NCBI GenBank assembly: GCA_003255025.1
Contig: QANY01008042.1
Span: 1,400,600-1,464,599, forward strand
Origin: Datisca glomerata
Taxonomy: Eukaryota > Streptophyta > Magnoliopsida > Cucurbitales > Datiscaceae
DNA: 64,000 nucleotides
Direction: 5' to 3'
Under the pieces are notes generated by a model, which saw only the letters and a program-made list of their open reading frames with translations, was not told the DNA's origin and did no database searches. This document shows positions 45,286 through 58,589 of this stretch, piece after piece (the stretch's first letter is position 1; every line of letters begins with the position of its first letter). The translations under genes were made by a program, and so were the position numbers.

Positions 45286-46560
45286 TCTCTAGAAACTTAG
45301 AACATTTATGAGACTTCCTCCTTCTCCTCGGGGGTGGGTCCTCCATATGAACATCCAATGGTTCTTCCTTGGAGGAACCCACCAACTCAAAGCTTAATAT
45401 AATGGTTGGGAATAAGTAAAAGGTTGTGCGAGTTTGAGCTTTTGATGTATCAGAAGCTTTGGATGCTTGCAATTATAGAGCTAGCAACATTAATGCTACC
45501 TCCTTGGGAACTAAAAGTTACAACTTAGAATTGGAAAGGGATCCCATCATGGTTTTCTCTACCATTAATGAAGACCATCTCTCTCAAGTTTAAGGGTTGG
45601 AAGAGTTCTCAAGCCTAAATATTCTCAAAATTGAGGGAAACCCATAAGTATTATCTACATTACAGTTATGTACTAAGGTTTCTAAAGATTTACAGGTCCT
45701 AGGGTTTCTAGACCCAAATCTAAGTTGGGAGAAAATGGGACATCTTTGAGGGAGAATGAGCCATTCTTACTATCGGAGAAGCTCAGGAATTTCTCCCAGG
45801 GTCCTTTGGCCAGGAGAGGTGCTTAGAGATGAGAGCTAGGTAAGGGGGAAGACAAGTATCCACTGGTTCTTGGTAGGGGTCCTGCTGCTCATATGGCCAA
45901 GTCAGGGGCTGAAAATTCAGCCCTTAATTTGAATAACGTAATAGTGCTACCTGCATGCATTAATGTCTTTTAAGACATGCAGGCTAAGAAACCGGTGAAG
46001 GACAATCTATTTGTCCTACACGCTATGGTGACGCATTGCAATGGCACCTAGCCGTTTGTCCTTCACGTGATTATCCATTGCAAGGACACCAAGCCATTTG
46101 TCTTACACGTGATTACCCATTGCAAGGACAACAAGGTGATAATGACCCTTTTTTTGCTCTTTCCATGTCCAATATGATAACTTTTCCTTGACAGCTTTGG
46201 GAAACCCCTCTCGTACGTGTCCCGAACCTCTCAATGACATTTTCAAGAATTTTTCATCATACTCGTCACCCACAGCTCGAAGGCCTCTTCTTCTGCATTT
46301 CCCAAGTACAATAAAGTGGTTAAGGTGCTAGAGCTTTATGACTTTACTCAGGGATTTTGACGTAATTGTGAGGTTTTTCCTACCTTCTCTTCTGCACCCA
46401 TACTCAATAAAGAATCCCCCATTACTTTACTTACACACAATGTTGTGTATGAAAGGCTTTGTCAAGTCTCAACTGAGCCAAACATACAAGATGGGTCTTG
46501 GGATGAGAAGGCTAAGACCAATCAAAAGCAACGTCTACTGATGACATTCAAGGAAACCAT
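45286..46560 (+). other. Leader or eroded ORF1 start of the second LINE, with 41-bp direct repeats
   Basis: No reading frame of note. Between about 46000 and 46135 three copies of a segment around TTTGTCCTTCACGTGATTA and CCATTGCAAGGACA repeat at 41-42-bp spacing. The rest shows no recognisable domain. Confidence 0.5.
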
Positions 46561-46586
46561 CATTTTTTTCTGAAAGGATTACTATT

Positions 46587-47620
46587 ATGCTTTCACACTC
46601 TGTGACTAGAGATAGCTTTACCAAGTCAAGCAATTGTCTTGTTGGTTTCTTTATGGGTAAGACAACCCCATTGCACCTAGTTAAAAAGCTTGCTTTACAA
46701 TTTTGGAAGAGTAAAGGATTGGTAGATGTTACAGTGAATAATGGCCTTTTTTACTTTAGGTTTCAATCCATTGAGGAGATGGAGATCTTCTTGGATGATG
46801 GCCCCTGACACCTACTGGGCAAATCTTTGGTTTTGAAACCTTGGCAACCTAACCTAGTCTTCTCCAAAGAAAGGCTTGACACCTTACCTATTTGGATTAA
46901 GCTCTAGAATGTACCAGTTGGATTATGGTCTGAGGAAGCACTTGGCCACATGGCTAGTGCAGTTGTGAAGCCTCTCTACACTTTCCCCCTACGAATGGTG
47001 TAAGGAAAGACTATGCCAGAATCTGTGTTGAGATTAATGTTCAAACTAGATTGGTTTAGCACTTTGATATTGATTTGGGTATTGAGGGATGAGACCCCAT
47101 TTTTGTAGAGGTGGAATATGAGAGGCTCCCCAAAAGATGCTTCAAGTGTTCTGTCTTTGGTTATGACTGTGACTTCATCCCTCCTAAAAAAAACCCAACC
47201 CCCCATCATACTCTTATACTTCCCCTACACCCATCTCAATCCCTGACTCCCCCCTCCCCATCCAACCCTTCATAATTCCCCCTCCTAATGAAGAACCATG
47301 GATTGTGGTCACCTCAAAAAAATCTAGGAGGAAAATCACTACCTCTGATATCTCTAACCCTAATCCTAAGCTTGAGTTGGCCCTCTAACCTAACCTAGAG
47401 GAGGGTGAGGTCGTCTCTCCTTTACAGATTGAGCCTTTACAGGTTGTACCTAGTAGGCCTGATTTGATTGTTGCTCCTACCATTGAGGTAGATGTAACAT
47501 TGACTACCCCAAGCTCAGAAGCTTCCCCCTTTACTCCATCTAGTTTAGGGAAGAAGAAGAAGAAGAAGTATGAACTTACTCCTCATCCAGTTAAATTGGG
47601 TGAGACCTTGTGAAAACTTA
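46587..47620 (+). pseudogene. LINE ORF1 with DUF4283 and zinc knuckle (zf-CCHC_4)
   Basis: The frame opens near 46587 and shows CLVGFFMGKTTPLHLVKKLA, LVDVTVNNGLFYFRFQSIEE and, after a stop, GKSLVLKPWQPNLVFSKERL (46820-46880), the DUF4283 pattern ending in VLxPWxP. WIKL, stop, NVPVGLWSEEALGHMASAVV follows, then VEVEYERLPKRCFKCSVFGY (47104-47165), the CCHC_4 knuckle region with CxxC kept. A Pro/Ser/Thr-rich tail (47190-47540) ends before ORF2. At least four stops or frameshifts are present. Role: RNA binding in the LINE ribonucleoprotein. Confidence 0.82.
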
Positions 47621-47634
47621 GTGGTGGCCCCCAC

Positions 47635-50600
47635 ATGATTATGTTTAATATAGTAGTATGGAATGTGAGGGGACTTAATGGTTCCCTTAAACAAGCGAAT
47701 GTGGGAAAACTTTACAGGGACTTCAAACCTATATGTTTGTGATGTGGTCGAGATGAAGGTAAAAGCCTCTAAATTTGTTGATATTGCTGGTATTATCTTT
47801 CCCAATTGGAATTTTGTAGCTAATTATTCCTCAGTCTCGGGTGGGAGGATCTGGATTGTTTGGGATAGAACAACTGTCAGCTTGACAGTAATAGACAATT
47901 CTGATCAAGCTATGTTCTGTAAGATTACTGTTTTGAGTAATAACTTTAGCTGTTTTATTACCTTCACTTATGCTTCAAACTCTTGACTTTCTAGGAGAGA
48001 ATTATGGGCATCACTGGAGACCCAAAATGCCACTTGCTCATCCTCAGCACGGCTCCTTCTTGGGGATTTTAATGTCATTAGAAGCCTTGCGGGGAAGGTT
48101 GGAGAAGTGGTGGGGTATATTAAAGGAATGAATGTGTTTAATGATTGCATTTTCAACCTAGAAGTCAAGGATCTGGCTTACTCTGGGTGTCAGTTCACAT
48201 GGGCTAGTAAGCATTAGGATCAGACCTTTATCATGTGTAAATTGGATAGAGCCCTATGGAATGTTCACTGGGTTGACACATTCCCTAATGTCAAATTCCA
48301 TTTTGCTCCACCGTGTATCTCATACCATAGCCCAGTTGTTTTGCAGATGGATTCAACACATAAGCTCAATAAACTCTTTGCTAGTTTTCCTTTCCTAGGT
48401 AAGGAGAGACCCATCAGTAGGGTTCATTACTAATATTTGTTGTATATGGTCAAGGTGAGCTCTAGCCAACTTAGTTCTAGATGATATGTCCCCACAAAAT
48501 TGTTGATTAGGTTTCCTTAAGGATATTTTGACAGCTTGAAGCTTCATACTAACTTGAAACATTGCTGACACAAGGATCTGAGTATTCCAAGCCTGCTCAA
48601 CAACTTGCCAGAATCCCTATCTCTCAAACTAGAAATTAAAGTATTGAAATTTGATCTTGCTGAAGAAAGTTTTTATAAATAGAAGTCACGAGTCCAATAG
48701 CTCAATCTAGAAGACCAGAACTCCTCATTCTTCTTTCAAAGCATGAAAAAGAATAGAATCAGATCCAAGATCACTCATTTGGTGCATCAAGATTTTATCA
48801 TTTCTTCTCCTGATGAGTTCAATAGCCATATCCTACAGTACTACATCGACTTGTTGGGATCCCCCAGCCTAGTGCATGATCTGAACTGGAGTATCCTTGA
48901 GGGGGCCCTCCCTAACAAACTGAATGACTCCTTAGCCTCAATTTTTCCATTACCTATCACTGAGGAGGAGATTAAGAATCCAATTTTCAACATGGGTAGT
49001 GAGAAAGCACCTGGTACTGATGGATTTCCATCTAGCTTCTTTAAAAAGGCTTGGAACATTGTTGGACAAGATGTCATATCCTCTATTCTCGAACTTTTCA
49101 GCCTGATCAACTCTTGAAGGAGTTAAATTCTAATGCCATTTCACTGATTCCTGAGGTTCCCAACCCCACTTCTGTTGGAGATTTCAGGCCTATATCGTGT
49201 TGTAATGTCCTTTATATGTGCATTACCAAAATCCTGGTTGAGAGGATGAAAATTTGCCAACCAACCTTAATAAGTCAGATCCAAATCGCCTTTATTCCTA
49301 GGAGAAAGGATTGTAGATAACATCTTCTTATCACAAAAACTCCTTAGAAGCTATCACAGGTCTTTGGGGATGCCTAGATCTGCACTTAAAGTTGACCTTA
49401 GAAAGACATATGACAGTATAAATTGGGACCTCATAGGAAAAGCCCTAAAATACCTCAATTTTCTAGACACTTTCCTACTCTATCAAGATCAATGGTGAAC
49501 TCCATGGTTACTTCAAGGGAGCCAAGGGCATAAGACAAGAAGACCCCCCCTCCCCTTATCTTTATTTTAAAAGTCCTCAGTAGTCTTTTAAGCTTTGTAG
49601 CCTCAAGTTCTAAATTCAAATATCACTGGAGGTGTGAGAAGTTGAAGGTGGTGATCCTTTGCTTTGCTGATGACCTTTTATTGTTCTGTAAGGGGACTAG
49701 GGAGTCAGTTCAGATCATTAAGGAGACTTTGGATATTTTTCAAGTAATGACTGGTCTTCAGCCCAACATCTAGAAGAGCCAGATCTTATTGTCAGGGGTC
49801 AAAGAGGCACACTTTCTGGGTATTCAATCTATAATGGGCTTCCCTGAGGGCCACATGCCAATGAGATACTTAGGAATGCCATTAACCACCGCTAAACTCC
49901 ACAAAGCTGATTGTGATACACTGGTTGAGATAATGACTACGAGAATAAGTTCTTAGGACTCTAAATACCTGTCTTATGTAGGTAAGCTTCAACTAATAGG
50001 TTAGTGTTGTTGGCCATGTTCCAATTCTAGACTGGTTTGTTTATATTACCAAAGAAAGTGGTCAAGGGAGTGCAAGATGTGCTTTGAAAATTCCTATGGA
50101 ATGAGAATGAAACCAAGCATACTGGGGCTAAGGTGACTTGGGATGATGTTTGCTGTGATAAAACTCAATGGGGTTTGGGACTTAGGGATTTAATCTTATC
50201 CAATGAAGTGGCAATTACAAAACACATGTGATTCTTCATCCTGCTCTCAAAACACTAACTATGGAAGAACTGGTGCCAAGTGTACCTAATCAGGAAGAGC
50301 TCCATTTTCATTGTTAACCCCCCTTCTAACCCATCCTGGGTTTGGAGGAAGCTTCTCAAACTAAGGAGTAAATTTATGCTTTTCTGCAAAGTCTATGTGG
50401 GTAATGGAAGAGAAATCAAACTGTTGACTGGACCTTGACACCCTTTGGGGACTTTATTACCCAGATATGGTCAGAGAATCCTATCTGTCACTGGTTGGCA
50501 TTTAGACATTGGAGTTAGTGATATTATCCATAATGGATAATGGTCTCGGCCTACTTCAAGAGCTCGTGACCTCATCGAAATTTGGGGTACCATCCTACCT

Positions 50601-50990
50601 CCCCCTCAAACTGCCTTGCTTGATTCTTGGACCTAGACTACAAGCCCCAATGACTCATTCTCCTCAGGTTATACTTATAGAGCCTTGGTACAGCCTAGGA
50701 AAAAGGTAAGATGGGAAATATTAATTTGGTTCAAATTTAATATTTCAATGTGTAACTTTATCTCTTGGTTGACCATTCTAAACAAGTTGGCCACTAAAGA
50801 TAGAATTGCACAATGGAATCAGTCTCAAGTTGGGGGTTTACTTGACTGTACTTTTTATGTGGTCCATGTTGAATCCAACTCTCATTTGTTCATTGAGTGT
50901 GATTATGCTAAATCATTGTGGAGATCCTTGATGGAGAAGTGTGAAGTGACATGTAAAGCTTCAAACTGGACCCAAATGATCTCTTGACTA
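47635..50990 (+). pseudogene. LINE ORF2: endonuclease, reverse transcriptase, zf-RVT, heavily broken
   Basis: The ORF2 start reads IMFNIVVWNVRGLNG (47636-47680), the family's NxRGLN opening. Endonuclease blocks follow: GGRIWIVWDRT (47840-47873) and LLLGDFNVI (48054-48080; catalytic GDFN). GSEKAPGTDGFPSSFFKKAW (48992-49053) starts the RT, followed by FRPISCCNVLYMCITKIL (49183-49236). The RT active site is LCFADDLLLFC (49660-49692; FADD), with later MRYLGMPLTTAKL (49862-49900). The zf-RVT region near 50800-50945 has RIAQWNQ, FYVVHVESNSHLFIECDYAK and SLW. Many stops and frameshifts interrupt it. Decay is stronger than in the LINE at 28864, suggesting an older copy. Confidence 0.85.
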
Positions 50991-51861
50991 TTAGTGTGGA
51001 GCAAGGGTAAAACTTTGAGGTTATATTTACTTAGAGTTACTTTTTCTTCCTTTGTGAACTACATATAGAAAGAAAGGAACTCTAGAGTGTTCGAGGGCAA
51101 GCTAAGGGACAAGAGAGTAATTGTAAAGCTAATTTCAGATAATGTGAAATGTAGTTTTTTTCATGAAAAGGGTTTCAAGGAAGACGTCATTGGTACCAAC
51201 TTAGTTAAGAAATAGGCCCTGGACCCCAACATATTGGAAAGTGCGTGATTTCATGATATTACTATTTATCTTGTAAGCTCTATTTATTAGAGCCCATCCT
51301 CCCCCTCTCCCAAATACCCCCTTCCCCACCCCACCCNCCCCCAATTAACTTATGGTTTGAGGTTTTTTTATATATGAAGGGCCTGTCCCATAAGTTTGTG
51401 TTGAATTTTGTAAGCTGGGGGTCCTGTGTTATAAAGAGCCCTTGGAATCATGACATGATCTGTTGGATACTCTGTGTCTCAATTTACTGAATGTAGGTAC
51501 CAATGAGATGATTTGTGGTGACCTTGGGGGTGAATTTATTTTGGTTTATTTGCTTACTAATTATCTTGTACTCATAGAGCCTATCTTGCCATTTGGACTT
51601 GGCTACAGACTTATTTTGTGTTTTGGTGTTGACCTTAGTGTCGACCTTATATTTTGTAAGGGCCTATCTATAAAGGCCTTTAATAAAGCTAGAGCTCTGT
51701 TGAACTTCTTGGTCATGTCCAGACTGTTTTCTTTTGGTGTCGACTTTGGTTGACCTAGGTCTAAGGAGTATATGTTTACTTATAAATGCTGCTTCCTTGG
51801 GGGTATGTCCCTTGTAATTGTGTAAGTATCATTTTGGTTAATATATTTTCATTTAAAAAAA

Positions 51862-51977
51862 TGAGAATCATTTTGGATCATTTTGTCCATCCATGAATTT
51901 GAAATATTCTTAAATAACCATCAAGATATTAACTCAATAATAAATTGTAAGTATTTATTTCTCATAAACATCTATAA
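51862..51977. mobile_element. Interior of a truncated Helitron-like copy
   Basis: The phrase TTTGTCCATCCATGAAT and AACATCAAGATATTAACTC, TAAGTATTTATTTCT repeats in the intact copy at about 52017-52110. This block directly precedes that copy, and its own 5' end lies on the other side of the LINE at 45219. It lacks a 3' end. Confidence 0.6.
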
Positions 51978-52446
51978 TCTATAATATATTAAAAGTGACA
52001 TTACAATGAAAATTATTTTTAGGTCAATTTGTCCATCCATGAATCTGATTTTTTCTTAAACAAACATCAAGATATTAACTCAATAATAAATTTTAAGTAT
52101 TTATTTCTAATAAAGGTCAACAATACTATTGAATAAATGATGTCATCAAGTTGTCTTAAATTAACCATACATAATTTTTTATATTTGCATTTAGACTGAA
52201 AAAATTAACTTTAAAAAACCTAACTGAATACTTAAGATTTTGATTTGAAGAGCAATATTAACTCTGAAAAAGATTGATGCGGCACTAACAGTGAGTTGTA
52301 AAAAAAAATCAATCAATCGAATTTTGGTAGTCTATCACCAGTTTAATATTTTTTATCTATTATAGTATCAAACCATGGGATACAAAAATATTATATGTAT
52401 TACTTAAAATATTATACCACGTTTAACGCACGTAGCACATGACTAG
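51978..52446 (+). mobile_element. Short non-autonomous Helitron-like element
   Basis: It begins TCTATAATATATTAAAAGTG at 51978 after an A and ends AGCACATGACTAG at 52446 before a T, as expected for insertion between A and T. The 3' end has the usual GC-containing tract, CACGTTTAACGCACGTAGC, shortly before CTAG; its hairpin is weak. No Rep/helicase coding sequence, so non-autonomous. About 469 bp. Confidence 0.75.
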
Positions 52447-52639
52447 TAATCAGAAAAAATTACATAGCATTTTATGTTCATCCAATTTCTCAGTTTCATC
52501 TTAGTCGTAATAAATAAATATTTAAATTTTAAATTAGGAGTGTTCCCTTGCCACATGTATATTAGGCTCCAAATCGAGACAACTACAACCACCAGCAACC
52601 AAAAAAAATCAAACAAGTGTGAACAGGGAAAAAAACCCA

Positions 52640-55600
52640 CCTAAGACACGTGTACAAAGAGGATCAACCAAAGGAAGTCGCATAAACTGTCGATGTAGCA
52701 AAACGGAGAGCAAGCGGGAAAGATAAGCGGGAAGAAGGAAGCCATAAAGTCCATCGAGGTGGCAGGGTAGAAGCGTTAAAAGGAAGGATAGAAAGACCCA
52801 TTTAAGGGTGGTTTAGCCGTTACAGCCGAATTCCCCCCAAATCTCAGGGTATATTCGGGTAATTTGTTAATTATGCTTGTAAATCCCCCAAATCAAGTCG
52901 TAATCTCTTAATTATGGTTGAATTCCCCTAAAATACAGTGAATATTCAATTCTTAGGAGAAGATTCTTGTTTTAAAAGATGTAGAAAGGTCATATGAGTA
53001 GCTTATAAATAAAGGCTAATTGTAAATCAAAGGCAGGCAATACAACCTACGATCAAACCATATTTCTTTGAGCTCTCTCTCTCTCTCATTTAATTTGCTT
53101 TTTCAGTGTGAGGAAAATATCCTTTATATTTTGGTGCTTTCATTGAGAGCAAGTAGAAACCTCAGAGAATCCTTACAAAAAATCAAACAATGCCTCAAAC
53201 TAGATCAAACATTGCCACCAACAAAGGAAACGTGAATGGGGATAAGAAAACCAATCAACATGCTCCCTCAGCGGGTTATGGCGTTGTACCAACATGAGAA
53301 CGCATTGATGTGCATGATATTTCCCATAAGCCTGGATGGAACTGCATTTAAATGGTATCATTCCCTTCCCACTCAATCAATTACTAATTTTACTATCATG
53401 TTTACTGTCATATTTGATCAGTACTCTACATATCATGCGATGTTGAAAAAATCAGAGTACCTCCTTACAATATTTGCCCAAAAAAGAAGAAACACTACGT
53501 GAGTACACCCACAGGTTCAAAGAGGAGATGGCTAAGGTGGAAAGTTGTGATGACAATATAGCCAGGCTGGCCTTTAGACGGGGGCTGGACCCAGAATCCA
53601 CCCTCTTTGAGGATTTATCAAAAGTTAAACCTTTAACCTTGGTTGAAACCTTTCAGCGGGTACAAGATTACATCACGTTGGAAGAAGAAAAGAATAGTCT
53701 ATTAAAATAGACTAGACGACAGACTGATAAGCCCAAGAAAGAAGAATATAGTTTAAGGGACGACAGAAAGCAAAATCAGAGGACAGAAAAAGAAAGTGAG
53801 CGGGGATATAGTACACGAGATAAAACTAACAACCGAACGAGATGTACTAAGGATATCTACCCCAGAGATAAAGTCTACACACTGTTGACTATATCGATAA
53901 ACAAAGTCATAGATATGATAAAGGACAAGCCTTGGTTGAATAGACCAACCCCGCTCACGAATGTGTCGTATTACAAAGCTAAGGACAAGTATTGCTCCTA
54001 CCATATGAGCAATGAACACTATACAATTGTTATTAGCTGAAAGACTATGTAGAAAAGATGGTAAAAGAAGTATACCTCAATCAGTTTATGAAAAAAAAGG
54101 AGCTGAAATGAGAAAATGAAAAGGAAGTCTTGGACGGAGAAAGACGGGACAACGGGAAGCAACCGCTCTGGATAGTCGACACCATCATTGCGTTGACTGA
54201 ACAAGAGGGAACTACAAGAAAGGAAAGAAATGTGTACAGCCAAAAAACCATTACTGGAAGGAAATTATGAACGAGGGAGTTCCTCGTTGAATACTGACCA
54301 TACTATCAGGCCAGTGAAGCAGCAAAAGAGGAATTTTGCTCCAGAAAGGAATATGGCCATCAAAGAAGAAGTTGGAAAATTATTAAAAGTAGGCTTCATC
54401 AGGGAGGTAGATTATCCAGAATGGCTTGCAAATGTTGTCACGATAAAAAAAAGAACAAATCTGCGTAGAATTCACAGACCTGAATAAAGCCTGCCCTAAG
54501 GATGAATATTTATTGCCAATAATAGATCAAATGATAGATGCCACCTCGGGACACGAGCTTCTGAGCTTTATGGATGCCTTCTCGGGATACAATCAGGTGA
54601 AAATGTTCTAACCTGATCAAGAAAAGACATCTTTCATAATTGAACATGGTACTTTATGTTACAAAGTGATACCTTCTGGTTTGAAAAATGCAGGTACTAC
54701 CTATTAGAGGTTGGTAATCAAAATATTCCGAGAGCAGATTGGGACAACCATAGAGGTCTATGTGGATGATATGCTAGTAAAGAGCCGTAAGCGGGAAGAT
54801 CACAACAAAGACCTTAATGAAACCTTCTCCATCCGGAGGAAGAGCTCCATGAAACTGAATCCAGAGAAATGAACCTTTGGAGTGGCGGCGGGGAAATTCT
54901 TGGGTCACTTAGTCACACAACGAGGAATTGAAGTCAACCCTGATAAGGTAAAAGACATAATGGAAATGAGATCCCCATGAAATCGAAAAGAAATACAAGG
55001 TTTAACAGGAAGATTGGTGGCATTAAATAGATTCATTTCAAGATCAACTGACAAATGTAAGCCTTTCTTTACAAATTGAGAAAAAACTCTACCGGTTGGA
55101 TGATGAGTGTGAAGAAGCTCTCAATAAGATTAAGGAGTATTTAATATCTCTGCCATTTCTGTCGAAACCGAAACCAGGAGAACCCTTGTATTTATATGTA
55201 TCCGTGTCACAAACAGCCATTAGCGTTGTTCTTATAAGAGAAGAGGAAAGAAAGCATAAGCGAGTGTTCTTCGTCAGTAAAAGCTTGGTGGCAGTTGAAA
55301 CCCGTTACAAGAAAATGGGAAAGTTGATACTGGCCATTATGGTAGCTGTGAGGAAGCTGAGGCCCTATTTTCAAGAACATAGCATAAAGGTGCTAACAGA
55401 CTCACCAATCAGAAGCCTTTTGCACTCACCAGAGGTCAGCGGAGGAATGGTAAAGTGGGTAATGAGTTAAGCCAATACGAAATCCATTACGAGCCGAGGA
55501 CATCATTAAAGGGCAAGTCCTGGCTAACTTCGTAGCGGACTTCACTACCAGTGATGGGGAAGAAACTAAAAATGGATCACAAACAGTTGGAAATGAGACA

Positions 55601-56654
55601 TGGAAGTTGTACGTTGATGGGGCCTCAAACAACAATACACCGGAGCGGGAGTGGTACTGAGGACCCCACTTGGTGAAACATTGGATTCCATTTTGTTTGG
55701 ATTCAACGCCTAATGAAGTCGAATATGAAGCTTAGATAGTGAAAATCTCTTTATTGCAGGAATTGGAGGTCACTGAAGTAAAAAATATTCTATGATTCAA
55801 TGTTAGTTGTAAAAGGATGAAAGGATGATCAGTAATTTACAACGAGTAAAAGAATTATATCAACTGAAGAGCAAAAAATGGGCACGCATATGCATTTACT
55901 AATCTAGGATCTTCACTATAACTCTCACGAAAATGAAATGTGCCGGTTGAATTCCTTGAAAAACCAAGTATCACAGTGAAAGAGGTGGAAAAGTAGAAAT
56001 CGAGGAAGAGCCTAGCTGGCAAGACGATGTAATCCACAACCTGAAGAAAGGGATCTTTCCACATGACAAACTTGGCGCAAGGAAAATCCAGCACCAAAGT
56101 GTCAGGTGCTGCATGATTAATGGTTCATTATATTAGTGATCTTTTCCAGGTCCATATCTAAAATGCCTAAGGGAAAAGGAAGCCCAGTACGTGTTGGCAG
56201 AAATTTGTTAAGAAGTGTGCGGGAACCCCACCGGGGGCAGATCTTTGGCCCACAAGGTACTAAACGAAGGATATTATTGGTGAAAAATATAGCAAGACGC
56301 CAAAGAGTACACAAGAAAATGCCGCAAATGATAGCGATTTGCGCCCATGGTAAAATTGGCCCCATGAGAACTTAACACTATGACAAGTCATTGGCCATTC
56401 GTGTAGTGGGATTTGGACATCGTTTAACCACTCCCGATGGCACCCATTCAGAAACGTTTCCTATGGGTTGTCATACACTACTTCACTAAATGGATCGAAG
56501 CAGGGGCCTTTGCTAGGATTCACGAAGAAGAAGTAAGAGGGTTCCTATGGAAAAACATAGTATGCATGTACGAAATTTCTCGAGTCTTAGTTTCAGACAA
56601 CGGACTTCAGTTCTCTACACCCTATTATCCACAAGGAAATGGACAAGACAAGAT
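52640..56654 (+). mobile_element. Ty3/gypsy element, Tat-like, truncated at its 3' end
   Basis: The left part (to about 53130) is LTR/leader sequence with a CT-rich end, followed by the common plant gypsy leader TTTGGTGCTTTCATTGAGAG (53130-53149), the probable primer-site region. Gag, protease remnant, RT, RNase H and part of integrase follow on the plus strand. The similarity stops at about 56654, where an unrelated LTR-like sequence starts with TGTAATGCC, so the 3' part of integrase and the 3' LTR were removed or displaced by that insertion. Confidence 0.82.
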
Positions 56655-56657
56655 GTA
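53189..56657 (+). pseudogene. Tat-like gag-pol pseudogene (gag, RT, RNase H, integrase part)
   Basis: The start is probably ATG 53189 (MPQTRSNIATNKGNV). Gag shows MIFPISLDGTAFKWYHSLP (53311-53367) and, after a frameshift, LREYTHRFKEEMAKVESCDD and LAFRRGLDPEST. RT relics run from about 54470 (LNKACPKDEYLLP), through FMDAFSGYNQVKM and IPSGLKNAGTTY, to VYVDDMLVKSRKREDHN (54760-54805; catalytic YVDD intact) and KFLGHLVTQRGIEVNPDKV. The RNase H region is KRVFFVSKSL then ETRYKKMGKLILAIMVAVRK and WKLYVDGASNN. Integrase core sequence lies at 56437-56657 (VVIHYFTKWIEAGAFA, VLVSDNGLQF, HYFTKW-type with DNG). Gag is shortened and protease is not recognised. Many stops and frameshifts. Confidence 0.85.
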
Positions 56658-57339
56658 ATGCCTGGATCCACAAGGGTTAAACATACGTGTAATTTCACAA
56701 TTTCAAAATCCCCAATTTGATACAAACCATAATTTTGAGAAAATTCCCAAATATTAAAATCTTATTTTACCCATTATAGAAAACCCTTGGCCATAAATAG
56801 CGGATGAATTAAATTGCCTTAAATGTATAATTAATAGAACTTCGATAAAACATAATTAAACTCTAAAATGAAGTCAAAATTTGAAATCTATAATTCATTA
56901 AACTTTCTCTCATCATAATTCGTAGAAAAATATAATATAAAATAAACTACTTAAATAACCGAGTTTAACAGAAAATATTTTCCTAAGTCTTGAAGCATAA
57001 ATTTCTATGATCCAACTGGTTATGGAAGTCTCCCACTCATGTTACTCGTCATCACCATCTGCATCATGAATAACTGTGGGGGTGAGTATTTTAAAATACT
57101 CAGTAAGCAAACTCACATAATATAATGCATCCACATGTCATAAATACAATCATGACATAACATAAATGGACTTGACATATATCATAAATGAAATAACGTA
57201 ACATACTTGATCATGACTTGGCTCAACATAGCATGTAAATAACACATATCTCAAAGAGAATCATATATTAATCTTAATCATATCTTGTCTTAGCATATTC
57301 CCTAGTTAAAAATGTAACCAGCACTGTTCACCTGTGAAC

Positions 57340-57905
57340 TGAAATGTAACTTGGCAAATTGAGTGATATTGTAACTGTTGCCACTTAAGGTTACTGAAAC
57401 CCCAAAAATACTGAGTTAACAATTAAGGTTACTAAAACCCCAAGAACACTGAATTGTTACTTAAGGTTACCCAAACTCCAAGAACACTGAATTGTTTACT
57501 CAATGTTACTGAAACTCCATGTACGCTGAATCATTACTTAAGGTTACCAAAACCTCAAGAACACATAATTATTACTTTAGGTTACCGAAAATCCCACGAA
57601 CACTAAATGATTACTTAAGGATACTGAAACCTCAAGAATAGTAAATTATTACTTAAGGTTACCAAAACCTCAAGAACACTGAACTAATACTTAAGGTTAC
57701 CGAAACCTCAAGAACACTGAATTATTACTTAAGGTTATCAAAACATCAGAACACTGAATTATTACGTAAGATTACCAAAACCATAAGAGCGTTACATTAT
57801 TACTCAAGGTTACCAAAACCCTAAGAACATTAAATTATTACTTAAGGTTACCAAAACCCTAAGAACACTTAATTATAACTGAAGGTTACCAAACCTTGAG
57901 AACTT
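57340..57905. repeat. Tandem array, about 38-bp unit, about 14 copies
   Basis: Unit close to TTACTTAAGGTTACCAAAAC followed by CTCAAGAACACTGAATTA. Copies differ by substitutions and one-base indels and become more distant at both ends. Confidence 0.9.
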
Positions 57906-58589
57906 TACATTATCAATTACATATTTTAACTCCATGGTTCGTAATATCCAATTCATGATTACGACTAAACCTTAAACGTAAATATAATCACATGGTTCAC
58001 AAGTAATCATATAATACATAGTGATACATGTAACAGAATCAAACATGATAACATACTAACGTAAAATCAGTCATACCCAAATATTTATCACATGGTAATC
58101 AAATTAATAATTGAACAGTAAATAATTACCAAAGTGTTAATGAAATATAAACATTATTGACAAATGGTTTAACAGATAATAAATAAATGATACAATTATA
58201 ATATCAGAGGCACATCATTATATAAGTCTACTTACCTAAATCAGAGGAATGAACTAAACACTAAATGACCTGAAATCCAAAAAAATATTATCACTAAATT
58301 GTTTTGAAATAAATCAATGTTAAATAAACACATTTTTAATGCCACATAAATTTAATCAAAACAATGCAAAGGGGTCTGAGTGAAGCTGGAAAATTATGTT
58401 TTAGGTTAGAAGTCAAATGACTAAACTTGGGTCAAACGGTTCAGACCGGGCTGGTTCAAATCAGACCGATTCAGTTTGGACATATTGGACTGGTCTGACA
58501 CAACTAAATCCGTTTGGTTTGGGACAAAACCAACTGGGTCGCAAGACCCAGTTGTAGAACAAGAAAAATGGTACGAAAGAACATGGAAG

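Larger units (their letters stand above)
45250..51861 (+). mobile_element. Second L1-type LINE, inserted in Helitron-like sequence
   Basis: It ends with a short A run at 51855-51861. Its left limit is near 45250, where Helitron-like sequence stops; Helitron-like sequence resumes at 51862 (ATTTTGTCCATCCATGAAT). Possible degenerate duplication AATGA(A/G)AA on both sides. The first 1.3 kb is leader or poorly preserved ORF1 start and includes three short 41-bp direct repeats near 46000-46135. ORF1 and ORF2 relics follow. A C run with one N lies at 51328-51342. Confidence 0.75.
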
